64,000 nt of DNA from positions 62,001-126,000 of the forward strand of contig NZ_RQVS01000002.1 of NCBI RefSeq assembly GCF_003865375.1, in the 5' to 3' direction. Below are positions 39,797-48,613 of the stretch, one piece after another. The notes beneath the pieces are model-generated. The model worked only from the letters and a program-made list of their open reading frames with translations, ran no database searches and had not been told where the DNA came from. Origin of the DNA: Gulosibacter macacae (lineage in GTDB: Bacteria > Actinomycetota > Actinomycetes > Actinomycetales > Microbacteriaceae). Position 1 is the stretch's first letter. Each line of letters starts with the position of its first letter. The position numbers and the translations under genes are program-made.

Positions 39797-42796
39797 GTGA
39801 CCGATGTTTTGATGCCGACGCGATCGCCTTCGCGCTGGCGCAGAATCGCGGTGAGTGCGGCAGCTGTCGGCCTCATCGCAGCCCCGCTCACCCTCGTGAA
39901 CGCGGGCGCCGCCCTCGCTGTTGATGTTGGCAATGTTGAAGCACGCATCACCAACCATCTGGGTTACCCGGATGCGACGAACACGACCGATGGCAGCGCT
40001 ACTGGCAATTGCATCCGCTATGCCCCCGGTGGCGACGCGACGAGCAGTGATTGGGTCGGCAGCGGTGCGGAAGCGCTCACCGCCCATGGCGCGACTAATG
40101 GCAACTGCCCGACTAGCCTGAGCACGGCGACCCAGAGCGCCCTCGGGTTCGCACCGGGGGCCGGTGGTGAGCTGCCGCTTGGTGGCGTCGCGAGTCTTGG
40201 CACGATCACGCACTACAACAATCCGGTGAGGGTGACCAGCGAGTACTTCCGCGGCAACATTGAGGTGCGCACTGCGGAGCTGCTCGATGAGGATGGTGCC
40301 GCGGCCGTCTTCGAGTTCCCCTGGTTCATGCACGAAACGCCGAACAGCCCGGGCGATGTCGACGACTTCACGCGCATCACGGTGCAATCGCCCGAGACGA
40401 TTGTGCACATCTCCGACGGTGTCGGTGGCACAAAGCCCTACCGCATGGTCGTGGCTGGGTTTGCGACGAGTGCTGACGCCTGTGCTGCGGGGAACTACAC
40501 GAACGAGTGGCTCACGAAGGAGGGTACGACAACCACGGCGACGATGTGTGGTCAGCTCACCCAGGTGCGTTCGCTCGAAATCGAAAAGAAGGTCGAACTG
40601 CCCGCCGGGTTTACTGGCACGGTGCCTGAGTTTGGCTTTACCGCGTCCTCGACGATGGCGAACCTCGACGGCGTTGACACCTTCTGGAACGGTAACTTCT
40701 CGCTTACCCCAACGGCAAGCTCCTCGGCGTCCACCGAAGCCCAGGATGTGCTCGTGCCGAACCAGGTCGTCACGGTCACCGAGAACGCCGTCGACGGCTG
40801 GGAACTCGCCAAAATTGAGTGCTCGGGCGTGGGCGTTTCGACCAGCGGCTCGACCATCACCTTCGCCGGTGAAGAAGTCGCGACTCAGGCCGACCTCCCG
40901 GCGAAGTGCACCGTGACGAACCGTCCGATTGTGCAGCCCCTCACCATCGAGAAGAGCGTCGCCAACCTCGCCTATGTGCAGGACTACGAGTGGACGATCA
41001 CGAAGACCGTTGACCCGGACGGCACGCTCACGAACCCCGCCGAGAGCGGCACGGAGTTCGACTACCAGGTCACGGTGACGCCGGATGCGACCACGAAGCG
41101 CGATGGCACGTACACGACGAACCTCACGGTGACCAACCCGAACGCCTTCCCGGTGAGCGGTGTCACGCTCGCCGACGAGAAGTGCACGGTGGCCGGTGCT
41201 GACGCGAACTTCGACCTGGCGGCAAATGAGGCGAAGAGCATCTCGCTTGACTGCACGGCCGACGAGGTTGCTGCCACGACGAACACGGCGACGCTAAGCT
41301 GGACCGATCCCTATGGAACGGCGGGCAATGCATCCTCGAACGAAGCGACCGTTGACTTCGCGAACGCGACCGTCACCCCCGGCAACAACGCCGAGGTCAC
41401 CGTCACCGACACCTTCCCCGAGTTCGCGGCTGCCCACGGCACCGTCAAGGTGAAGGCCGCCGATGGTCCCGCCTCGTTCGACTACGCCGTGACCCACACT
41501 TCGGCCGTTGGTACCTGTGAGCAGTTCACGAACACCGCGACGATTGTCGAGACCGAGCAAAGCGCATCTACCGATGCGAAGGTCTGCAACCAGGCCGCGC
41601 TTGAGACCTCGAAGAATGTCGTGCTCGACCTTGAGCGCACCTACTCGTGGAGCATCGACAAGAGCGCGAACGCGTCGACGGTCGTCGTTGACCCGGCAAC
41701 CGGTAAGGCCGAAGCCGAGTACACCGTGACCGTGACCGAGGGTGAAGCGAGCGACGACCACTGGTCGATGACCGGCGTGATCACCGTCGTGAACCCGAAC
41801 GACTACAAGGATGCGACGGTCACCGTCACGGACACCACGAACATCGGCGGCGGTGCCATCTGCACCGTTGAGAACGGCGTGGATGCAGTGATTCCGGCCG
41901 GCGACTCGGTCGACTTCGCCTACAACTGCTCGATTCCGGAGCAGCCGCTCTACGACGGCACGAACACTGCCACCGTGGTGTGGGCGGATGCGACTGAGGA
42001 CTCGGTGTTCACCGCCGAATTCACCGCCGCCGATTGGAAGCTCGACGAGAAGGTCAAGGAGACCACGGTGACCGACACCTTCCCCGAGTTTGCAGAGCTG
42101 GAAGGCACGACCATCGTGTGGTCGGAGGCTGGCAAGACGCACGAGTTCACCTACACCCACGAGTTCGCGGCGGATGAGCTGCCCGAGCCCGGTCAGTGCA
42201 ACCTCGTGACCAACACCGCGAGCCTGAGCACCGGCGGGGTCGCAACCGCTGATGTCGATGTTTGCTCGGGCCTCCTCTCGCTCGTGAAGTCGGCCGATGT
42301 CACGAGTGGTGTCAAGGTCGGCGACAAGGTGACCTACACCTTCGTGGCGACGAACGAGAGCGCGAGCCTCTCGCTCACCGATGTCGCGATCACCGACCTC
42401 GAGGCGCAGTTCACCGGTGGCGGCGAGCTCTCGGCACTCAGCTGCGATGCTGAGGCGCCGGTCACGCTCGCCCCGGGCGAGAAGCTGACCTGCACCGCGG
42501 AGTACACCGTGGTTGAGGCTGACCTCGATGCCGGAAAGATCGACAACGTGGCCGAAGCCACCTCGAACGAGACGCCCAAGGTGACCGATGACGAGACGGT
42601 GACCACGGCCGACAAGCCCGTGCCGCCGACGACCGCCCCGGTCCCGCCGACTGAGGCTGCACCCGTGGCGCCGAAGCCGGGTAGCACGCTGCCCTCGACC
42701 GGTGCTGACGCCAACTACGTCTGGATCGGTGGCCTTGCGCTCGTGCTCGTGGCCGCTGGTGTGGTGCTTGCGGTGAAGAAGCGCCGTGACGCGTAG
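39797..42796 (+). CDS. Large cell-wall-anchored surface protein with repeated Ig/isopeptide-like domains (LPSTG)
   Basis: 999 residues, GTG start preceded by GAGGAGAG. A long signal peptide ends near GAALAVD. An N-terminal adhesive region of about 250 residues is followed by SpaA-like and DUF11-like repeats. Two repeats are obvious: TVTDTFPEFAAAHGTVKV and TVTDTFPEFAELEGTTIV, each leading to a C-x-x-x-x-N-T-A segment; ITKTVDPDG and IDKSANAS open two further repeated modules. A DUF11 domain (SLVKSADVTSGVKVGDKVTYTFVATN) precedes a Pro/Thr spacer, LPSTG, a membrane helix and KKRRDA. It is therefore exported and covalently attached to the wall by sortase, probably as an adhesin or fibre. Paired cysteines in each module suggest disulfides. 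Confidence 0.9.
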   Translation: MTDVLMPTRSPSRWRRIAVSAAAVGLIAAPLTLVNAGAALAVDVGNVEARITNHLGYPDATNTTDGSATGNCIRYAPGGDATSSDWVGSGAEALTAHGATNGNCPTSLSTATQSALGFAPGAGGELPLGGVASLGTITHYNNPVRVTSEYFRGNIEVRTAELLDEDGAAAVFEFPWFMHETPNSPGDVDDFTRITVQSPETIVHISDGVGGTKPYRMVVAGFATSADACAAGNYTNEWLTKEGTTTTATMCGQLTQVRSLEIEKKVELPAGFTGTVPEFGFTASSTMANLDGVDTFWNGNFSLTPTASSSASTEAQDVLVPNQVVTVTENAVDGWELAKIECSGVGVSTSGSTITFAGEEVATQADLPAKCTVTNRPIVQPLTIEKSVANLAYVQDYEWTITKTVDPDGTLTNPAESGTEFDYQVTVTPDATTKRDGTYTTNLTVTNPNAFPVSGVTLADEKCTVAGADANFDLAANEAKSISLDCTADEVAATTNTATLSWTDPYGTAGNASSNEATVDFANATVTPGNNAEVTVTDTFPEFAAAHGTVKVKAADGPASFDYAVTHTSAVGTCEQFTNTATIVETEQSASTDAKVCNQAALETSKNVVLDLERTYSWSIDKSANASTVVVDPATGKAEAEYTVTVTEGEASDDHWSMTGVITVVNPNDYKDATVTVTDTTNIGGGAICTVENGVDAVIPAGDSVDFAYNCSIPEQPLYDGTNTATVVWADATEDSVFTAEFTAADWKLDEKVKETTVTDTFPEFAELEGTTIVWSEAGKTHEFTYTHEFAADELPEPGQCNLVTNTASLSTGGVATADVDVCSGLLSLVKSADVTSGVKVGDKVTYTFVATNESASLSLTDVAITDLEAQFTGGGELSALSCDAEAPVTLAPGEKLTCTAEYTVVEADLDAGKIDNVAEATSNETPKVTDDETVTTADKPVPPTTAPVPPTEAAPVAPKPGSTLPSTGADANYVWIGGLALVLVAAGVVLAVKKRRDA

Positions 42797-42803
42797 GTAG
42801 CGT

Positions 42804-42855
42804 CGTAAGAGGCGGCCCCTGCATCCTTCAACGGATGCAGGGGCCGCCTCTTACG
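42804..42855 (+). terminator. Very strong terminator of the LPSTG surface protein gene
   Basis: A perfect 23-bp stem (arms 42804-42826 and 42833-42855) with the loop TTCAAC, 7 bases past the stop codon. Confidence 0.92.
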
Positions 42856-42881
42856 TGCCGATCGCGCGGCAAAGGTGGGCG

Positions 42882-42925
42882 TCGTGGCGAAGTACCCCAC
42901 GCATGGGTGGGGTACTTCGCCACGA
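42882..42925 (-). terminator. Strong terminator of the leftward amidohydrolase gene
   Basis: A perfect 19-bp stem (TCGTGGCGAAGTACCCCAC with GTGGGGTACTTCGCCACGA) and loop GCATGG, 41 bases past the stop of the minus-strand gene. Confidence 0.9.
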
Positions 42926-42966
42926 GAGGGCCAGTTGCGGCTCGCGGCTGCGAAAGCGTGGGCGGG

Positions 42967-44427
42967 CTACGCCTCGTAGACGATGTCGCCGTTGATGAGG
43001 GTGGTCACCACGCGCGGGTTCACCTCGAGCGGGTTGCCATCGAGCAGGATGAGGTCGGCCACATCGCCCACCTCGATTGGTCCGCGGCCATCGGTCGAGG
43101 CCCACAGCGCATCCGAGCGGTCAAGAGCCTGCTCGCCATGCCAGGGTCCCGCCGCCTCGTGCCCGAAGGGTTCGCGTAGCACTGCCGCATCGATCTCAAG
43201 CCACGGGTCGAATGCCGATACCGGCGCATCTGAGCCGAACGCCAGCTCCACCCCAGCCTCGAGCATCGACCGCAATGCGAAGGTGCGCTCGGTGCGGTCA
43301 GCCCACACGCGGTCCATCACCGGCGCATCATCGAGCAGATGCGCGGGCTGCACGCTCGCCACCACGCCAAGCGCAGCCATGCGCTGCAGATCGGCGAAGC
43401 GCATGAGCTGGGCATGCTCGACCGAGCCGCGCGCACCCGTCGCCGCAAACGCATCCAAGGCAATGCCGACCGCCGCGTCGCCGATTGCATGCAGGGCGAT
43501 GTCGAGACCATGCTCGGTCGCGCGACCAAGCAGACGCTCGAGTTCGTCGGCGGGCACCGATTGCACACCGCAGGGATGCGCGACCCGCGCCGGCAGATCG
43601 AGATAGGGCTCGCAGCAGTGGGCAGTGAGCGTGCCGAGCGCGCCGTCAGAAATGATCTTGAGCGGACCCATGGTCACGAGCGGTGTGATCGCATCACGCG
43701 TACGCAGCCCCGCCGCGATCGTGGCCTCGAGCTGGTCGGGGTAGACGCCGCTACGCACCCGCAGGGGTGGCGCCCCCGCAGCTTCGCGGCGACGCCAGGC
43801 AGCGAGGTTGCCGCCGAACTCGAGGTCGACGATGCCGACGACCCCGAGCGCGTGCGCGGCCGTGATCGCGGCGGCCTCGGCCTCATCGGTAAGCGCGGCA
43901 TCGCGACCGAGCTCACCGAGTCGGGGGAACACCGCAAACCACTCGGCTTCTTCGAGCGCCCGCTCGTGCGGCGGGAGGCCCAGACCCGCGAGCGCGGCCG
44001 AGTTGAGCCAGCCGTTGTGGCCATCGCCCGAGATGAGCACGACCGCGCGCCCGTGCGAGACCGCATCCAGATCGGCCACGAGTGGCGCATCCGGCCACAC
44101 CGAAGCGCGGTGTCCCCATGAGGTGACGACGAGGCCGTCGTCGGGCAGGGCGCGAATGTGCGCATCCACCCGCTCGAGTGCCTCGGCCGCCGTCGCCGTG
44201 CCGGCGAGATCAAGCCGGCCCTGTAGCGCCACCCACTGGCCAAAGTGCACATGCTTATCCCACAGACCCGGCATGAGGCTGCGGCCCGCGGCATCAAGCA
44301 CGCGCTCGCCATCGACCGGAGTCAGGGCGCCGATCTCGGTGACGCGACCTCCCCGCATCCGCACATCGACGGGGTCGCCGAGGCTCGTGCGGCCAACGAG
44401 GCGAGTGCGTTGAATGAGCAGATCCAT
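42967..44427 (-). CDS. Amidohydrolase family 3 protein (YtcJ-like)
   Basis: 486 residues, metal-dependent hydrolase of the urease superfamily. Metal ligands visible: H-x-H in WDKHVHF near residue 60, the carbamylated lysine candidate in GPLKIISDGALGT, His in HAIGDAA and EHAQL, and the catalytic Asp in FGSDAPVS. Family members cleave amides, imides or cyclic C-N bonds; the exact substrate is not predictable. It is the last gene of a leftward group with an MFS transporter and an M20 hydrolase, suggesting stepwise breakdown of an imported N-acyl or cyclic amide compound. A remnant of another family member lies at 9305-9463. Confidence 0.85.
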   Translation of the reverse strand: MDLLIQRTRLVGRTSLGDPVDVRMRGGRVTEIGALTPVDGERVLDAAGRSLMPGLWDKHVHFGQWVALQGRLDLAGTATAAEALERVDAHIRALPDDGLVVTSWGHRASVWPDAPLVADLDAVSHGRAVVLISGDGHNGWLNSAALAGLGLPPHERALEEAEWFAVFPRLGELGRDAALTDEAEAAAITAAHALGVVGIVDLEFGGNLAAWRRREAAGAPPLRVRSGVYPDQLEATIAAGLRTRDAITPLVTMGPLKIISDGALGTLTAHCCEPYLDLPARVAHPCGVQSVPADELERLLGRATEHGLDIALHAIGDAAVGIALDAFAATGARGSVEHAQLMRFADLQRMAALGVVASVQPAHLLDDAPVMDRVWADRTERTFALRSMLEAGVELAFGSDAPVSAFDPWLEIDAAVLREPFGHEAAGPWHGEQALDRSDALWASTDGRGPIEVGDVADLILLDGNPLEVNPRVVTTLINGDIVYEA

Positions 44428-44466
44428 GGGATGCGTTGCCTTTCTGAGCGGGTTGATAGCGCGAGG

Positions 44467-45900
44467 TTACGCGCTTACCTTGTCGACGGGGCTGACGGTC
44501 TTCGGCGTCTTGCCGGTGTACTCGTGGGTCTCATCGCTGAGGATGCGGCCGCGAGTCTCGGGCAGGGTGAGCACCGTGAGTGCCGAGATGGCAAGGAGCA
44601 CGATGACGTAGATCGCGAACGAGGTTGCGCCGAAGTTCGTGGCCATCCAAGTCTGGAGATACGGTGCCGTGCCGCCGAAGATAGCGGTCGCGACCGCGAG
44701 CGGCACGGCGACGCCAGTGGTGCGCATCCGGGTGGGGAAGAGCTCGGCCATAACCGCCGGGCTGATCGAGGTGAGCGCGGTGAGGAACACGCTCGCGACG
44801 AGCATGGCGATGAAGAGGTTCACCGGATTGCCGTCGATCAGTGAGGTCATCGGGATGATCGTGGCCATGAGACCGACGAGGCCGAAGAGCATCACCGGGC
44901 GGCGGCCGATGCGGTCAGAGAGCGCGCCCCAGGCGGGCAGCATGGCAATGAAGAGGAAGTTCGCGGCGACACCGGCGATGAGCACGGCGGTCGGGTCGGC
45001 TCCGAGTACCGAAATCGAGTAGGCCGAGGTAGCGACGACCCAGTAGTAGTAGGCGACGGTGGCGCCGACGACAAGACCAATCACCTGGATGACCGAGCGG
45101 CGCATGGTCCACATGTCTCGCCAGATGTTCGGGCGCTCGACGAGCGCGGGCTTCTCAGTCTTCTCGGGCTTTTCGGTGGCTTCTGCCTCGACGACCGAAA
45201 TCGATTCGGTGAATGCCTGGGTCTCTGACATATTGCGGCGCATCCACAGTGCGTAAAGACCGCCGAGGGCCGCGATGATGAACGGGATGCGCCAGCCCCA
45301 GGCGAACATGTCTTCTCGCGTGAGGAGGGCGCTGAGCACCGCGCCGAGCACGAGGCCCATGACGGCGCCGAAGGTGCCGGTGGCGTAGATGAGCGACGAC
45401 CACAGGCCGCGGCGCTCGGCCGGAGCCTGCTCGCTGAGGTACGAACCTGCGGCTGGCTGCTCGCCGCCGTAGGCGAGGCCTTGCAGTAGGCGCGCGATCA
45501 CGAGGATGACCGAGGCGGCCACGCCGATCTGCGCGTAGGGCGGGCAGATCGCGATGATGAGGCCGGCAATCGAGATGAGGATGACGGTGAGTGCCATTGT
45601 GGTCTTGCGGCCCAGGCGATCACCGAGACGACCGAAGAGGTAACCGCCGATGGGTCGGGCGATGAATCCGGCAGCGAAGACGACGAGCGCGGCGAGGAAG
45701 GCCGACACCGTGTCTGAGGGGTCGAAGAAGCTGGCCGCGAAGAACGGGGCGAAGGTCGAGTAGATCGACCAGTCGAACCATTCGAGCGTGTTGCCGATGC
45801 CGGTGCCCGTGAGCGAGCGGCGGCGGTCAGTGCGAGCCGACACGGTGCGTGCTGGTGCGGTAGCTGCTGAGGTTGTTGATGCAGAGCCGGATGCGGACAT
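44467..45900 (-). CDS. MFS transporter, metabolite:H+ symporter type
   Basis: 477 residues, 12 helices with a long cytoplasmic loop rich in Lys-Pro-Glu in the middle (EKPEKTEKPALVERPN). Motifs: GTGIGNTLEWFDWSIYSTFAPFF at the start, FGRLGDRLGRKTTM in loop 2-3 and YGGEQPAAGSYLSEQAPAERRG after helix 4. The D-x-x-W-R-loop GWRIPFIIAALGG is shared with the MHS group. AAAGG lies 10 bases before the ATG. It stands between an M20 amidohydrolase (85 bases upstream) and a YtcJ-like amidohydrolase (39 bases downstream), so it probably imports their substrate. Confidence 0.88.
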   Translation of the reverse strand: MSASGSASTTSAATAPARTVSARTDRRRSLTGTGIGNTLEWFDWSIYSTFAPFFAASFFDPSDTVSAFLAALVVFAAGFIARPIGGYLFGRLGDRLGRKTTMALTVILISIAGLIIAICPPYAQIGVAASVILVIARLLQGLAYGGEQPAAGSYLSEQAPAERRGLWSSLIYATGTFGAVMGLVLGAVLSALLTREDMFAWGWRIPFIIAALGGLYALWMRRNMSETQAFTESISVVEAEATEKPEKTEKPALVERPNIWRDMWTMRRSVIQVIGLVVGATVAYYYWVVATSAYSISVLGADPTAVLIAGVAANFLFIAMLPAWGALSDRIGRRPVMLFGLVGLMATIIPMTSLIDGNPVNLFIAMLVASVFLTALTSISPAVMAELFPTRMRTTGVAVPLAVATAIFGGTAPYLQTWMATNFGATSFAIYVIVLLAISALTVLTLPETRGRILSDETHEYTGKTPKTVSPVDKVSA

Positions 45901-45985
45901 GGTTGCCTTTCAGGGTCGTCGGCGTCGTTGCCGACAGGGGAGTGGGTGCCGGAGGGTTCCGGAAGATGGGGAAGTTTGGTGAGGC

Positions 45986-47209
45986 TTAGCCGGCGAGTTG
46001 CGCGAGGCGGCGCATTGCAATTTCGGCGTAGAGCGTCGTGCCGTCAACGAGGGCTTCATCGGCGTAGCGCGCTTCGGGGCTGTGGTTGAAGGCCGCGGTG
46101 GTCGGACCGACATCGGCCGGGGTGGCGCCGAGGCCGATGAACGAGCCTGGGATTTCGGCGAGCACATGCGAGAAGTCTTCGGAACCGGCGAACGGCTGCG
46201 GCAAGAACTCGAACCGATCCTCACCGAACACCTCACCGACGGTGGCGGCAACGAATTCGGTTTCGGATGCATCCGTGATCGTTGCGGGGTAGCCGGTGAC
46301 GTGCTCGACCTCGACGCTCGCGCCGTGGGCCGCGGCGATGCCCTCGAGCAGGCGATCAACCTCGCCGTGGAAGCGCTCGCGGGTTTCGGGAGACCAGAAG
46401 CGCACCGAGGCGGCAAAGCGGGCAATGCTCGGAATCGCGTTCGGGGCCGCGAGATCGCCCGCAGCAATCGCGCCCACGGTGCAGACGAGCGGGTCAAACA
46501 CATCGAAGCGGCGGGTGACGAACGATTGCAGCGCAAGCACCATCTCGCAGGCGATCGGCACCGGGTCAACGGCATCCTGCGGGCGCGAGGCGTGGCCACC
46601 GCGACCCACGACATTGACCCGCAGGCCATCGGCGGCCGCGAGCATGGGGCCCGAACGGCTCACGAACTTGCCGAGCGGCACGCCCGAGGCGAACACGTGC
46701 ATCCCGTAGGCAGCATCGGGCCGACGACCGGCGGCGTTGAGCACGCCCTCGCGAATCATCACCGCGGCGCCATCGTGCATCTCTTCGCCGGGCTGGAACA
46801 TGAACACCACGTCGCCGCGCAGCGCATCGCGGTGCTCGGCGAGCACGCGCGCGGCGCCCGCGAGCATGGCGGTGTGCAGGTCGTGTCCGCAGGCGTGCAT
46901 GACACCGGGCACCTGCGAGCGATAGGGGAGGTCGTTCTGCTCATCGACGGCAAGCGCATCCATATCGGCGCGCAGGAGCACGACCGGAGCATCCTGTTCG
47001 GCGCGTGCCCCGCCGCGTAGCACTGCGACGATCGAGGTGGTGTCGGTGCCGGTGGTGATTTCCAGACCCAGGTCGGCGAGTTCGTCGAGCACGCGCGATT
47101 GCGTGCGGGGCAGGTCGAGTCCGAGTTCCGGGTAGCGGTGCAGCTCGTGGCGAAGCGCGCGGATGCGGTCTTCGTGCTGGGCTGCGGTGGTGCGAAGGTT
47201 GATCGCCAT
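45986..47209 (-). CDS. M20 family amidohydrolase (N-acyl amino acid / hippurate hydrolase-like)
   Basis: 407 residues from ATG 47209, with GGAGG eight bases upstream. Dinuclear metal site residues are visible: RADMDALAVDE, the HACGHDLHTAML motif (Cys-Gly-His-Asp), catalytic Glu in FMFQPGEEMHDGA, SEDFSHV and a final His in FNHSPEARYAD. The lid domain occupies about residues 180-295. M20D enzymes remove acyl groups from amino acids such as hippurate, N-acetyl amino acids or IAA conjugates in the cytosol. First gene of the leftward amidohydrolase operon, divergent from the AsnC-type regulator, which likely controls it. Confidence 0.9.
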   Translation of the reverse strand: MAINLRTTAAQHEDRIRALRHELHRYPELGLDLPRTQSRVLDELADLGLEITTGTDTTSIVAVLRGGARAEQDAPVVLLRADMDALAVDEQNDLPYRSQVPGVMHACGHDLHTAMLAGAARVLAEHRDALRGDVVFMFQPGEEMHDGAAVMIREGVLNAAGRRPDAAYGMHVFASGVPLGKFVSRSGPMLAAADGLRVNVVGRGGHASRPQDAVDPVPIACEMVLALQSFVTRRFDVFDPLVCTVGAIAAGDLAAPNAIPSIARFAASVRFWSPETRERFHGEVDRLLEGIAAAHGASVEVEHVTGYPATITDASETEFVAATVGEVFGEDRFEFLPQPFAGSEDFSHVLAEIPGSFIGLGATPADVGPTTAAFNHSPEARYADEALVDGTTLYAEIAMRRLAQLAG

Positions 47210-47372
47210 CGGGCTGCCTCCTCGTCGAGGGCTTGAACAGGTGGGGCCGGGGGAGCGACCCCGATGCATCCACGATCGTGCTGGTCATGCGCGCCCGTCC
47301 CGCCAAGACAGTGAGATCAGTCAGAATTGATCGTGCTAGCGAAAGATTCCGCCAAAGTGAGCGAGATTGACC

Positions 47373-48476
47373 ATGCTTCTGCTCGATGAGATTGACCTGC
47401 AGCTCGTGCACCTGCTGCAGATTGCGCCCCGGGTGTCGTGGCGGGATGCGGCGACGATTGTGCCGCGCTCGGCGACCGCGCTCGCGGCACGCTGGGCGAA
47501 GTTGGCCGATGACGGAGTCGTGTGGCTCAGCGCAACGCGCGATCTCGCGAGGGAGCGGCGGCTGGGTGCGCTTGTCGACATTGATGTCGATCTCGGGAGG
47601 CGCGAAGCGGTCATCTCGAGGTTGCTTGCCGACCCGCGGGTGGTGGGACTCAATGAGGGTGCCGTCGTGGGGCGATTGCATGTGACGCTGTTCGCCGATG
47701 CTGAGGGTGAGCTTGCGGCGGTGCTGCTCGATGAGTTGCCGCAGCTACCGGGGGTGGTGCAGGCGCGGGCGCGACCGCTCGTGCGGGTGCACGTTGAAGG
47801 CGGCAGTTGGCGGCTGGATGCGCTTGATGCGGCGCAGCGGCGGGATGCGGCTGCGCTTGCGGGGGTGCTTCGAGAGCCTCAGCACGCGGAGGTCGGTGGT
47901 GCTCAGCCCACGGAGAGCCGCGGTGCTCAGCACACGGAGGGTGGCGGTGCTCAACACGCGGAAGTCGGTGGTGGTCGGCAAGCGTCGGCGGGGGCGGAAC
48001 GAGAGTCGCTGCGGGATCGAGTGCTGGAACAGCTCCTTGCTGACCCGCGCGCGAGCGCCGAAGAGATTGCCCGGGCAATCGGTGCGCCTGCGGCCACGGT
48101 GCGGCGGCACCTGCGTGCGGTGCTGAGTTCTGGTGCGGTACGCATCCGCTGTGAAAGCGTGCTCGACGGCGCTGGTTGGCCGCTCGAGCGCAGTTGGCTC
48201 CTGCGCGTGCCGGCCCGCCGCATCCCTTCGCTGGCAAATGAACTTGCCCGAGAACGTGAGGTGCGCCTTTGTGCCGAGCTCCACGATCGCGCGAATCTCG
48301 CGGTGACGGCGGTGCATCGCACCCGCGCCGCCGCGGCAGCGTTTGAGGCGCGGCTGCTCGAACTCGAGCCGAGTGCCGAACTCGTGGAAGTGCTCACGCA
48401 CCTGCGCACCCGCAAGCGCATGGGTCGTGAACTGGATGCGCGCGGGCATGCGCTGGCGGCTCGCGCCCCCGAGTAG
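47373..48476 (+). CDS. AsnC/Lrp-type regulator with two helix-turn-helix domains
   Basis: 367 residues from ATG 47373 (a TTG two codons earlier is possible). It has two Lrp modules. Module 1 begins LLLDEIDLQLVHLLQIAPRVSWRDAATIV, module 2 DRVLEQLLADPRASAEEIARAIGAPAATVRRHLRAVLSSGAVRIRCE. The second ligand-binding half ends with AELVEVLTHLRTRKR. A Gly/Gln/His-rich linker of four 8-residue repeats (consensus GAQHAEVG) joins them. Double-module AsnC proteins are known in actinobacteria. Divergent from the M20 amidohydrolase operon; the shared gap contains repeated TTGATCGTGC and TTGACCATGC-like sequences that could be binding sites. Probably senses an amino acid derived from that operon's substrate. 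Confidence 0.85.
   Translation: MLLLDEIDLQLVHLLQIAPRVSWRDAATIVPRSATALAARWAKLADDGVVWLSATRDLARERRLGALVDIDVDLGRREAVISRLLADPRVVGLNEGAVVGRLHVTLFADAEGELAAVLLDELPQLPGVVQARARPLVRVHVEGGSWRLDALDAAQRRDAAALAGVLREPQHAEVGGAQPTESRGAQHTEGGGAQHAEVGGGRQASAGAERESLRDRVLEQLLADPRASAEEIARAIGAPAATVRRHLRAVLSSGAVRIRCESVLDGAGWPLERSWLLRVPARRIPSLANELAREREVRLCAELHDRANLAVTAVHRTRAAAAAFEARLLELEPSAELVEVLTHLRTRKRMGRELDARGHALAARAPE
47878..47970 (+). repeat. 24-bp tandem repeats in the linker of the AsnC-type regulator
   Basis: About four imperfect units of 24 bases, each beginning near GTGCTCAGCA or GTGCTCAACA, encode the 8-residue repeats between the two regulator modules. The reading frame is kept if units are gained or lost. 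Confidence 0.8.
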
Positions 48477-48480
48477 AAAT

Positions 48481-48540
48481 GTGGGAATGTGTGGGAATAT
48501 GTGAGAAAGTCTTGCATTCCCACTGAATCGGGGGTTTACT
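48481..48540 (+). promoter_or_regulatory. Promoter and operator-like repeats of the fructose operon
   Basis: GTGGGAAT occurs twice in tandem (48481-48488, 48491-48498) and once inverted as ATTCCCAC (48516-48523). A promoter-like pair TTGCAT (48512-48517) and TTTACT (48535-48540), 17 bases apart, surrounds the inverted copy. Repression by the DeoR-type FruR encoded next is a reasonable inference. Confidence 0.6.
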
Positions 48541-48613
48541 GAAGGTATCCGGGCGATGGCGCCGCGAGCGCACCGCCACATCCCACCGCACTGCCGCGAT
48601 GAGAGGTACCCCT

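Noticed and set aside
45998-47020. 340-codon frame antisense to the M20 amidohydrolase
   Set aside because: The opposite strand has a complete catalytic set. The antisense translation shows only GC-bias residues.
47878-47970. CRISPR-like array
   Set aside because: The repeats are contiguous, in frame and encode an 8-residue linker; there are no spacers or cas genes.
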